Assembly: GCA_033239125.1 (NCBI GenBank) | Contig: BSWB01000005.1 | Location: forward strand, 146,874,494 to 146,938,493 | Reading direction: 5' to 3' | Length of the DNA stretch: 64,000 bases | Origin: Fagopyrum homotropicum | Taxonomy: Eukaryota; Streptophyta; Magnoliopsida; Caryophyllales; Polygonaceae | Shown here: piece after piece, positions 47,610-58,551 of the stretch | Position numbering within the stretch: the stretch's first letter is position 1 | Layout of the letters: every line of letters starts with the position of its first letter | Program-made: the position numbers and the translations under genes | The notes under the pieces: generated by a model | Told to the model about the DNA's origin: nothing | The model's database searches: none | The model's input: only the letters and a program-made list of their open reading frames with translations

Positions 47610-49300
47610 GACCTAGTTTAACAAAAAATCCAACAGCTAAACAATCAAGCACATATTTTCACATATGAAACATGATTGTCAAGCTTTCTTAGGTTCGGTA
47701 ACAGAACAAAAATCAGAATTGTCAACCCAACCGGAAAACAAGAGAGTGAAAGGAAATGAAAGAACAACAATCTATGGATTTGATATTTGAAATGTTCATA
47801 AAAGTGTGGATAACAGTTAAATAGAATACAAATTAAATTCCCAACAAAGAATTAAGATAACTTAATCAAATCCTCCAATTTATGGATTTGTTACTATGTT
47901 GTTAACCACTATTATGTGGAAGTTACTTGTGTACTTCTCATTGCTTATTATCTTGGCACATAGAGAGAAGAAATAAAACAAAGGGTGGGTTGATGCAAAT
48001 TAAGCAATTAAAGAAGTGCATGGATGGTATTTACCTCAAGTTGATCACCGGTGTTAATGAGAGAATAGTTGAGAATGGTAATCAAAATCTGTAACGGTGG
48101 GCGGGTTGGTGGTACCTGAAGATAACGTCCTGAAAGTGTTAAAAGTATGAGGTTTAGTGAATTGTTAAAAATCGGAAAATCAAAGGAATTGCGAATTTCT
48201 TGATGTCTTCATTTTTGGTGCCGTCGCTGGATTTATGTGAGCTTCCCTAGTTCAAGCTTTAAGAGAGAGATTGATAGTTAAAAAAAATTTGAAATTGAGA
48301 AGACCAAACTTGGATCCGAAATACAGAAGGCGAAAAGGAGAGGCATAGATTCAGTTTAACCTTTGACGACCGTTGAGAAAACAGGAAGATCCGAACAAAG
48401 AATATGGGGCGAGAAATGGAGCAGGAGAGAAGTGTCAAAAACATGCAAAAGAGCTACAACAAGAAAACCTTAAAATAACGAAATGTCACAAATCCAGAAA
48501 CGTGAAGCCCCAAAACCCTGAAACTAAGCAATATACATATATGTGGCGCCGATTCCGCCCTCGCTGAGCATGTCGTTGATAATGGACGTCCTTTGGAAGG
48601 GTAGATGTAGCTAACGATCAACGGTGAAAATTGAGGAGATTAAAATGTCGAAAGAGATGACCTCAAAGGCCGGAGTTGGTAGAGACGGTGTCAATCCATA
48701 CTATGGAAGGAGAATAAGGAGAGACGACATGCATAGATAATAACTCTTCCGTTATACGCTTGTTTTGAAACGTAATAGACAAGATAAGTCAATATACTGA
48801 AAACTCTAATAAGAAGGCCCAAACATAATAGAACATAAGGACACTATTGCAAGAACATACTCTTACTAATAAAGATATAATATTATTATGACATGACATT
48901 GTATAAAAATGTAAAAAAAAATGTAATAAAATAATAATAAAAAAGACGAGAGAGTAAGGATACGGATATTTGCATGAAATTTGTGTCCAAAGTGTGAGTG
49001 ATTCTCAAGGGGATAGTGACCATTGAGTAGTGAATGAGTGAATAACAATAAGTCCCACAACAACACTTTGGACCCACTCTCACATGCCCACAACTCTTAT
49101 GTACCAAATGTCAGTATTAGGCCAAAATATTCCACACTTCACCTACATATAACTTACACATATAAGTCTCTTTCTACATTTCTTACTAAACTTTATGCGT
49201 TACTATTTTTGTTTTTGTTACCAAAACTTACACATACTCCGTTTATCGTAAACTACAAAGTATTTACATTTACACGTTAGATTCACTCTTTACCCTAGTG
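47610..49300. other. Intergenic; possible orphan exon
   Basis: No gene is firmly supported. On the minus strand, 48136-48035 is bounded by a good acceptor (cactttcag) and donor (GAG|gtaaat), and one frame reads without stops through LQILITILNYSLINTGDQLE. Without flanking exons or a recognised family I cannot call it. Confidence 0.25.
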
Positions 49301-49309
49301 TTAGATTGT

Positions 49310-49460
49310 TAGCTTACATATACGCCTTTGGACCCGAGTTCAACACATAAGCTTAATGATATTACATTCTAACTCATTTGACAATAGGAGGTCTACTAAT
49401 CCTTTATAATCGATGTGGGAACTTTTAATCATCCACATAAACTTGTCTAAACATATTATA
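49310..49460 (-). mobile_element. TRIM-family LTR fragment
   Basis: The minus strand keeps the family blocks: complement of tcgatgtgggaac, caataggaggtctactaatc, and gttcaacacataagc in order. Ends are eroded. Confidence 0.45.
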
Positions 49461-49770
49461 TTAAACCAAACATAATACGACAATTAACTAACTTCTCAGA
49501 AACTTAAGTTGAACCAAACATACTTTAGGTCGTCAAAAGATCAAAACACGAATGTGTAAGTCCGTCCAACAAAGACATTGTGAAAGACGAGTCAGACACT
49601 AACGGAATCACCACCAGAAAGCAAGTGCAACATAAATATACTTCCCAAAGATGTGAATGACGAAACTCAAAGTAATAACCTTCCGTCAAACAAGCGGTTA
49701 AAAGCACACAACCGCAACCTTGACCGTACACAACTCAAAACCATACACCGCAAATCAACGGAACAACCAA

Positions 49771-50069
49771 GAACACATCAAAACACAACTTCAAAGACAA
49801 CCCATTTTATTTTTTTGATTGACAAGATTTTCGTTCTTAATGGTGTTGACCCCCCCCCCCCCCCCCGGCGAATGTTCACTCATACATCATTAATTTGTGT
49901 TTTGACACATAGTGTACGAAACTAGAACACATCAAAACACAACTTCAAAGACAACCCATTTTATTTTTTTGATTGACAAGATTTTCGTTCTTAATGGTGT
50001 TGACCCCCCCCCGCGAATGTTCACTCATACATCATTAATTTGTGTTTTGACACATAGTGTACGAAACTA
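49771..50069 (+). repeat. Two-copy tandem duplication (154 bp) with poly-C tracts
   Basis: Copy 1 is 49771-49924, copy 2 is 49925-50069. They are essentially identical except for the C run: 17 Cs at 49850-49866 against 9 in copy 2. Each unit runs from gaacacatcaaaacacaact to tagtgtacgaaacta. Confidence 0.9.
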
Positions 50070-50079
50070 GAACATCATT

Positions 50080-50290
50080 ATGATGTGGAGATGTCCGAGA
50101 TAGACTCTGTAGTTCGGAGGTCATGTGTATACGGGCATACATTTGGTCCAAACCCAACACATAAAACTGGTCAATTTTCATCCTAATATTAATTGATAAT
50201 AAAAGAAGTAATACATCGACCTTATTACTAAGTTCGAAATGTTTACGACTTTCGATGCGAGAACAAAGTTCGAATCCTTACATTAAGGAA
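50080..50290 (-). mobile_element. TRIM-family LTR fragment
   Basis: The blocks ggtccaaacccaacacataa, ttttcatcctaatatt, aattgataataaaagaagta, and cgaccttattactaagttcg match the 29.5 kb LTR in the same (minus) orientation. Directly follows the poly-C duplication. Confidence 0.55.
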
Positions 50291-52039
50291 TATGCCTTAC
50301 AATATTACATGGAAAATGTAAAACTATATTGTTACCTCATAGTGTGAGATACTTAAAATGTATATCACACATAAATTAGTTATCTATCTTGTCCACTTAA
50401 AAGTGTTGTATAGGTTGGATAGCCATTTTAGTAGGCAATCTAATGGTGTTGCTCATCAGCCTGCAAGAGTTAGGCCACGTAAAGTGGGTTTATCTTTAAT
50501 AATTTGTTTGTTAATGTGAATATTGTATTACCAGGAAAAAAAGATTAACTTTAACTTTTTTAATTGTAAATTATGCAGTTGTAAGAATATATTTGTCACA
50601 TAAAAGTTATTTATTATGCAACTTGTGAAAATATATTTGATTATTTTTTTTAACATAATTTGGGAATAAAAAAATAAAATTTATAAGACAAATCGTGAAT
50701 AAAATATTACATAGTTTTTTCAGATCATTAAACTTGCTATATCAAGAAAACTGAAATTCTCGATAGATATTTCGAATATTTTTTCGAATTGCTAAAGTTT
50801 TAATCTTTGAGTTAAGCTTATTTTAATGAATTAAACTTATCGTCCACATTGGTAAAGTAATTTACATGAGATATATCTTCTTATAAAAACTGATAAAATT
50901 TTTTTAAAAAAATAAGTAAAAAAATCTAAAAAATATATATATCGACATTGAAATCCTTATCAAATACCCTCAACACAAAGAATAGTAGAGTCATAAATTA
51001 ATAATTTCCTTTTACTATGTTACATGTTTTCATTATTGTTGTAAACAATCTTCGTTATTTGTTTAATTTTTTTTTATTAATATAATTTTTAAAGTTTATT
51101 ATACCTTGTCAACTCTTAATCAAAAAAAAAAAATGTGTTAACATTCTCAACATCTCTATATGTTATATAGAGATTTACATACCAGGCTAATTCGATGATA
51201 AGTGTACAACCCTTCTCCTCTACTCATGTACTATTCAATTTTAACTCATGAGTATATTTTTTTCTTCGGATCAAACATCTCAATCGCTTTATAATTATGA
51301 ACCATTCCTCCCTATGAATGAGCATTCTAATCTCCTTGTAACTCACCACATCTTTTTCTATCATAAGTTACATGTCGCTAGTTTAGTTTTTTTTTATAGT
51401 ATAAGATATTTATCCACATTCAAGTTTAGTTCTTTTTTTTTTATATAGTATATGATCGGTATCCACGTTCAATCGCAACAAACTCAATAGGTGAAGAGAT
51501 GTGTGATCATTCGGTATTTTTTTTAATTTTGTAACGAGATTACGACATTGTTTTTTTTTATCATTTGAGTGCACTTAACCTTAAACTTAGCAATAAGATA
51601 AAACTTCCTACATAATTCAAAAGAAAGACAGACCATAATAATATTCTACATTTATTTTTCTTCATTACATACTAAGCTATAAAGCTTCTCCCTTTACCTT
51701 GAATGCTAATGCAGTTCGTCCTCCATGCAAAATCCATTAATCTTTTTTTTTAATCCCTATCCCGCTTATTTTAAACTTTTAACAGCATTGGACAGGATAA
51801 TCCAAATTAATTAATCACATACTAATCATAATTCCCAATACCTAGGGCACAAACACCTCACAGAGCTCCCAATTATGGCGGTTGTCACTTCACCCTCATC
51901 CATCCCCCACGTGAACCAGTCTCTTTGTTTTCCTCGCTTGACAGAAGCTTCAGCTTTTGTACAATTAACGTGATCGTACGATACGTGAAAAATCGAAAGC
52001 TTCAATTTTTAGGGTTTTATTATCAATTTCCCAGCTGAT
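50291..52039. other. Intergenic; 3' flank of the homeobox gene
   Basis: AT-rich DNA with no coding support. The part nearest 52040 should hold the 3' UTR of the minus-strand HD-Zip gene. A CCCACGTG motif lies near 51906. Confidence 0.4.
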
Positions 52040-53296
52040 TCAAGTCCAGTTTTCAGGGGTATACCATGGGAGAGAAGGAGCTTGAACTTCATTGAAGTAA
52101 TTGCAACAAGGAGTCTCTTCGCTAAAGAAATTGTGTTCTTCCATCTTCACATACTGGCTATGGTAGCTACTACTCTCTCCAGCTGCTCCAATTCCTGATT
52201 CAGATGACAAATTGAAGAACTCGAATCCGCCATTGTTGTAATTTTGGGGATTCAGGAATCCAGTGGTTTCATTACCGAAAGTGGTGGTTTTCGGACTGTC
52301 GTTGAGGATTGCACTTGAATCGCTTTCTGATGGACCTGAATCTTTGAAATCCGTGGTTTGTGTCCCCTGTTTCAAGCTTTCTAATCCTTCCATGGAGGCT
52401 TCTTCTGGTGTTGTCATGATGGGTAATTGATCTGTTTTAGGGTTTTCTGTTTCTGAACCCAATCCTTCTTCTTTCTCAGTCACTGATACATTCATGCTTT
52501 CTGGATCCTCCTCTTCTAGCTTAGATCTCAACTTCCTTATCTACAAATACGTATTACATCAAGAGAAATAGTCTAAGTTTACAAATTTACAGTAATTAGA
52601 CAAAATTAAGATTTGGAGATGGTAATATGTTATATACCTCTTTGACAAGAGCTTCATTGTCACTCTGAAGTGACTCAAGATTCTGCTTAAGAGAATCATA
52701 ATTAGCCTTAAGAACACCATAATCTCTTTCAAGTTGCTTAGTCTTCCACCGTGCACGGCGGTTCTGAAACCAAACCGCCACCTGTCTAGGCTGTAAGCCA
52801 AGCTCTTGAGCAAGCTTAACCTTTCTCTCAGGCTCAAGCTTATTCTCCACCTCAAAGCTTTTCTCCAGAGCCTTGACTTGGTCAACGCTTAACCGGCGTT
52901 TCTTCTCCGGTACATGTCCGGATTCTTCAATTAAACAAGCTTCTTCTTCGTCATACCCATCAAGTATGGACTGGAATTCTGTTGAATGATTCATACAGAA
53001 AAATAAATACAAATTTGGACCACAGATTTTACTACAAGTTAAAATATAGTGGGCATAAGCGATTGTATTCATCTGTGTTGCCCATGTGACCAATGGCAGA
53101 AAAAGAGAATCACAACACTTGAAAAAAAAAAAAGTTGATAAAAGACAAGATCGAGATCAAGATCAAGTAGGAATGGATCTAGTGAAGAAAAAAAAAAACT
53201 TTGTTGACTTGAGATTTAGAGGAGAAATTAACCTGATGATGGGCAGATGGCGGCCATTAGAGCACCTTGAGAATCTGAGCTGCTAATTCTCTTCAT
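52040..53296 (-). CDS. HD-Zip class I homeodomain transcription factor (ATHB6/16-like)
   Basis: Three exons: 53296-53233, 52978-52638 and 52540-52040, encoding 301 residues. It begins MKRISSSDSQGAL, as in ATHB6-type proteins, followed by an acidic patch (28-41). The homeodomain spans about 46-103, with KKRRLSVDQVKALEKSFEVE and the recognition helix QVAVWFQNRRARWKTKQ. Directly after it a leucine zipper has Leu at exact heptad spacing: 104, 111, 118, 125, 132 and 139. The second intron falls within the zipper, as in relatives. The C-terminal half is acidic and Ser-rich, ending PSLPWYTPENW, consistent with an activation region. Class I HD-Zip factors dimerise and bind CAATnATTG sites; ATHB6/5/16 relatives act in abscisic acid and light responses. 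The subgroup is inferred from N-terminal and zipper resemblance. Confidence 0.95.
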
Positions 53297-56200
53297 GACT
53301 TGAGAACAAATCACAGTGTTGTTCTTAGTTTCACTTAGCTGTATTGGAATTTTTTGAAGATTAAGTGTCCTTTAAATCTTCTAAAGTCGTGCATGGAAAA
53401 AAAAAGGAAAAAAGAATCTCAACAGCTACTTCCAATAAGCTTAACAGATATACACTTGATAGTTGATAACTTGATATCAATCAAAGAAAAAAGAAAAACA
53501 CAAAAGAGAAGTAATCAATACGTTTAGAAATTGAAGTAGTTCTATCTGAATGATTATCCAATCAGATATTTTATAGCAGGAAATGCTGATAACAAGTCAT
53601 GGACTGTTCATCTGTAATGGAAATTATGAGGGGGAAGGAAAGGAGAAGAAAGGAGATCAGATCAATGAAGAAGACCAAGATCCCACATCTATCCTACTCT
53701 TTAAATAATAAGACCTAACCAGGGTTAGATTTCTGACCATGGTTGGGTTAATTTACACTCTCTTTGGTTTCAGAGAAATGAAATGGAACTCAAATTCCTC
53801 TGAAATGCAAAATGAAATTGTGGACCGGCTCTAGCCGGTTTACACACTCCTCCTAGTTGAAGGGCTTTGGACAGTTCTACTGTTTTGATGGCGACTTTTC
53901 TATTTAAAATTAAAAAAGGGAAAAACCTCATTTTCAGTTCCTCTGTAGAGATGAGAGGCATTTTACAGCTTACTATAGGTGGACCAATTGCATCTTTCAC
54001 TGCCTTGTACGAAAACAAAACAATATGAAAATGAAAAAATCTATAAGTTATCCTAGTTTTATGTAAGGATTTGTGTTTTTTGTGTCAATTTTTCGAGTTT
54101 GTTAAGAAAACGCAAGCCGGACTGAACCAAATTTCAGATTAAGCTTAAAATGAGTTCATACTTGACCCGTTTAGTCAAGTGAACGAGCCCGAACAAACTT
54201 TCTTCAAGTTGAGTTTGAGTGTGTAATATATAAAGGTTTTATGAATTTGTGTAAATTGGCAATGTCATTAGCCTTTAAAAAAAATGACTTGACCTTAAGT
54301 TGAGAGAATACTAAGTGAGCTCAAAAGTCATATGGTAAAGTGATGACATTTTTGTCAAAAAGAGTTGCTTGTATCACTCTGCTTTAGCAAGCTTCCCGGT
54401 CCCCCTTCAGAAGGGTGAAACCATCACAACAAAAGGCAACGTTTTTAGTGTCCTTATCTCGAACCCACAAATACACGTATCGATATGTAAAACTATAACT
54501 ACATTGTTTCTTGTATCTATATCGTTTTCCATTTCATAAATGTAACATAAATAGTTAAGTGGATTGATAACTACTGAGTAGTAGATAATAAACCCAAACA
54601 GAGAGCAATCAAGATCTACTACAGGGCCAGACACACAGACGTTCATTTGGGTTTTAAGAAATCAAGAAAACACAGCAGATTCGTAAGGTAAATTTGGTGG
54701 CTCAAGTGGGGAAAAATATTCATAAAAAATAAATATTTATAGGTATAGAGTAGAGTGTCATCATAATCATAAACCTCAGAGCCCACCACCCAACACAATA
54801 TAATCAAAGTTTGATTTTTGTGCAAAAGGAGAAGGAATATGGTAGGACCCACCCCCATCTTTTCAATGACAGCAACACGTGTGAGCTGGACTCCCAAAGT
54901 TTCAATCCTATGCTATCTCAAAGGGGAACTCAGTTTTCGAGCATGTGGGTACTGTCAATAAAAGATAAGCCAAATTTTCGGATCATCGAGAGGTCAAGTA
55001 AACCGAAAAAAGTGTTATAAACGAAAACATGAAACCGGAAGAATCGAATAAGAGATGAAGGGAAGAATTGTTAACGGGAAATTGTTGATCAGAGGAAGTA
55101 TACATGAAATTAGCCCTTTGAAATGGAATAGGCCAAGGGTTAAAGGTGTTATCAAGGGGAAAAAAAACTGAATTGGCCCACCACAAAAGAGAAAAACATG
55201 TATAGCAGTATGGACCATTGATTTCAATTGCTTTCTTTCTTGGACAGTAATGGCTATTTACGTTTCATCACCTTTCACATCAGGGCTCAACTAAAAAGAC
55301 CTTAGGGTTTTTAGATTGGTACAAACTTTAGCCTTTTTCTTGACTTGGTGGGTCTGATTAGCTTTCATATTGCAATTTTATTAGTTTTTGTATTGATGAT
55401 CAAATATTAACTAGGATGACACTAACGGGTCTCCCTTGCTGAACAAGTGTATTTGGTATTTGGGAGAATGTGGAGTCCACACGTACTAGATCTGAGCTCA
55501 ACACATTAGCCCAATGAATTCCTTGACTAGCTCACTAATCTTATACAATCAGCTTTTTATTACTTTATATTTGATGCAGGATAGTTTCCATTGTTTCATT
55601 TACCCAATCAGCTTCAGGATCTATAAGTTCTGTGTTCTCAATGACCAATTGATATAGAGATGAAAATTTGCCATAATTTGACAACAGATGGATACATAAT
55701 GAGTGGGGATTTGGATAAGTAAAGGTTCTTATGATATGGGCCCAAGATTGTGTTTGCAGTAAAAAAAACTTGGATTTTAATCAGAAGATCTGATATGGGA
55801 TGATGCAGGGATGTGATCAATGAAGTTGACAACCACATATCCATTTGGATAGTTTTGGAATTGTGTACCTTGATTCTTGAGTATGAGGGTAAATTTTGAG
55901 CTTCTTTCCTTTTCCCTCTTTAGTTAGTTTTTCAAAAGGATAATCATGCAAATTGAAGCTTTCTTTGGAAATAATCAAGAAAGACTTGACTGGCATATGG
56001 TTAAGTTTCTAGATATGGGCAATGATTAGTTAACCAATAAAAACCTTAAGAAAAACATTCATCATCCAATACAGTTTCTATGCACTTCCACTCTAATTAG
56101 CCAATCATTTCAATGGATTAGAATTTCGCATTGTTTCAGGAAATGCAATCAAGCCGGTATTTCGAAGATCTTATATTTGAGGAGAAGACGAGGGAGGAAC

Positions 56201-57380
56201 CATGGAAAGATTGTGTTTCAAGGAAGTGGATAGATGGTTACATATGTAATGACCACATGGGTGTTATTGAGTGTTTAATGTTAGAAAAATGACAGAAAAC
56301 AGAGAATATTAATAGCACCACCAGAAACCATAGCCATAGCTTTAGTGGGTATTAAAAGAGAGAAGTCTTTTGGGTGATTGGTAGACCTATGCCCTATAAG
56401 TTTGATTTAAAGTGCAGCAGAGAATCCAATTAGGTAGGGAACTAAATAAGGTGAGTTAAGTAAACAAGATTGTTAATTCTTGATATTGTTAAAAGAAGTA
56501 TTTGTGGGCAAAGATATGATTAGGTTAGAGATCTTTTATATTCAGACCCCCATTGTGGTAGGCAGCTTTCTCTTTTTAGCTTTCTTTTTTTCTTTGTTTT
56601 ATCAGTGCTGTCCAAAAGTCTTAGTTTTGAAAAGAAAAGTGGAATCCTGCTTGGGACTTTAATCTTTGTCTTGTGTATAGTTGAATTGAAATAAAGTTTT
56701 TAATCTACAAGCAACTAACAAGAAGTAGATTATAAACAGGAGATTGTACCTGGATTTGCAGATTAGGGACATTCAACACTTGGAGATTCTTCTTTCTTTT
56801 CAATCTTCTTCTCCTGATGTTAGAATATGCTGTCTTCCAATCAACTGCTGTACATTGCCATCACTCATCTGGTGATAAGTAAACTTGTTTAGTGAAAACT
56901 GAAAACATATCTATATCTTATGCTAAGAAGAGAGATCGATACATAATTACATACATTATTAAGCGATACCAATTGGGAGTTTCTGGATAATATTGGACAT
57001 TTGACAAGCTCTCTTCTCTGTAGAAGAGAGTGACTGACAGCAATGAGAATCAAGCATACAAGACAGCTTTTCTTAAGAATCAAACTTGGATGTGCACGAA
57101 TTTCGTTGTATTCCCTTGTGATTTCTACTTTCCTTTGCACAATGAACAAATAGAAGCTCTCTTCTATTCAGCAAGGTCCAACTCAATTGACAACGCTTCT
57201 TCATATCTGCAGATGTTTTACAGATTTTAGGCACATGTATATGCAACCTTGATCCCTACTCACGAGTTTTGAAACCCTAGGAGACGAAACAGGATAAGAA
57301 CTTTGACAATCTAGTCAAATCCACGCCAGGGAGAAATCAAACAAATGTAGAACAAGAACAAAACCTAGGGCAAAACCTAT
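53297..57380. other. Upstream region of the homeobox gene, no gene seen
   Basis: Presumed 5' UTR and promoter of the HD-Zip gene in the first several hundred bases, then intergenic DNA. A TRIM-LTR-like fragment (tgtggagtccacacgtacta, ctcaacacattagc) lies near 55470-55560. No further coding region is supported. Confidence 0.4.
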
Positions 57381-57384
57381 AAGG

Positions 57385-57570
57385 TCAAATTTTCTCAGGT
57401 CCGATCGTGAAGAAATAACCTTCTAGCTTTGCAGGCGTCGATAAGAAAAGCGTTCCAGTTAGCTCCCGCGATAGTTCAATCAGCAATTCGGTGAAGAATA
57501 AGACACGATCAGCCACAAGGGAGAAATCGAAGACGCCATGGGAGGAGGGAAAGTTGGAGGGATCCATCAT
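57385..57570 (-). other. Possible coding exon or upstream ORF, unidentified
   Basis: The minus strand has an open frame starting MMDPSNFPSSHGVFDFSLVA and continuing through an amphipathic FFTELLIELSREL stretch. GC content rises locally and a donor-like GAAG|GTTATT occurs near 57420. It could be a first exon of an unannotated gene whose later exons I cannot follow, or a leader ORF of a long homeobox transcript. I do not recognise the family. Confidence 0.25.
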
Positions 57571-57619
57571 CCATTGTTCTTTTGCCCAAAGTAAACAATA
57601 AAACAAAAGCAAATTGTGG

Positions 57620-58551
57620 AAATAATTGAACTCTTAAGGATTGTTTGTGAAAATTGGGGCCATTTGTGAAAAATCACATGTAAAACCAAAATTACTAGAA
57701 AGTACTCTCTCTCCACACATTTTTAATTTTTTTTTTTTCTATCCTAAAAATAAAGTAAGTTATAGTTTATGTATAAGTAGTTCATCTTAAACATTATTGC
57801 GAACGAAAATATAAAATTCGAGATCAGTGATATAGTTAGAGTACAGATCATTAATCTGGAGAACGTCCGTCTAAAAATTGAAGAATCGATCTTTCTCTTT
57901 TCGACTTCGGGTGTCTTAATGACACACATTATTTGTATTAATTTGCAACCTACTTGCAAGCCAATTTTAAGATTATAAATTAAATTTTAATTCATTAAAG
58001 TCCCTAAATTTGAAAAAAAAAATGCATGAATATTGAGACTTGCAATTTTTATCTAAATTTAATTCAATTTTTGATCCAAAAAGAATGTATAACTAAAACA
58101 AAAATTTTAAACAAACGTAAAAAAATTTTACACAATCATTTTTCCAATCTAAAAGCCACATTTTGTTGTCGACTTTTCACTATAAACAAAAAGTTAACAT
58201 TATTTTCCTACCAAAAAAACTGAAAAAATAGTTAACGTTATTGATACTATAATCACAATTTAGGCGGTTAGCTTGACCCGCCAAACACATCCTTAACCTA
58301 TTGGAGACCCGCCAAGAGTCGAGGACTCGGGTGCCAATCCAACGGCCAAAAAAACGAAGCCACGTCGACGCTAGTACGCTACGGATGGTTCAATTTTCGC
58401 CGTCAATAGTGTTGGTTTATTTCATTATCCGAAGCACCCAATTTCTCGAACCGCCTTTCATGTCAAGTGCCCACTCGACCTCTTCTAAATTCTTCTCCTC
58501 TGAAATTGGTTTCGTGTACTTTCGATCGAAACCCGCCTCGTTGATTCCCAA
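57620..58551. other. Intergenic; presumed RIBA promoter at its right end
   Basis: AT-rich to about 58260, then a sharp rise in GC towards the RIBA start. An open frame from 58301 overlaps the RIBA first exon in another frame and is taken as leader sequence. Confidence 0.4.

Noticed and set aside
48035..48136. Minus-strand exon of an unknown gene
   Set aside because: Splice-like borders and an open frame exist, but no partner exons or family could be recognised; listed only as a note in the intergenic entry.
52559..52885. 108-codon minus-strand frame within the homeobox gene
   Set aside because: Shadow frame of homeodomain exon 2.
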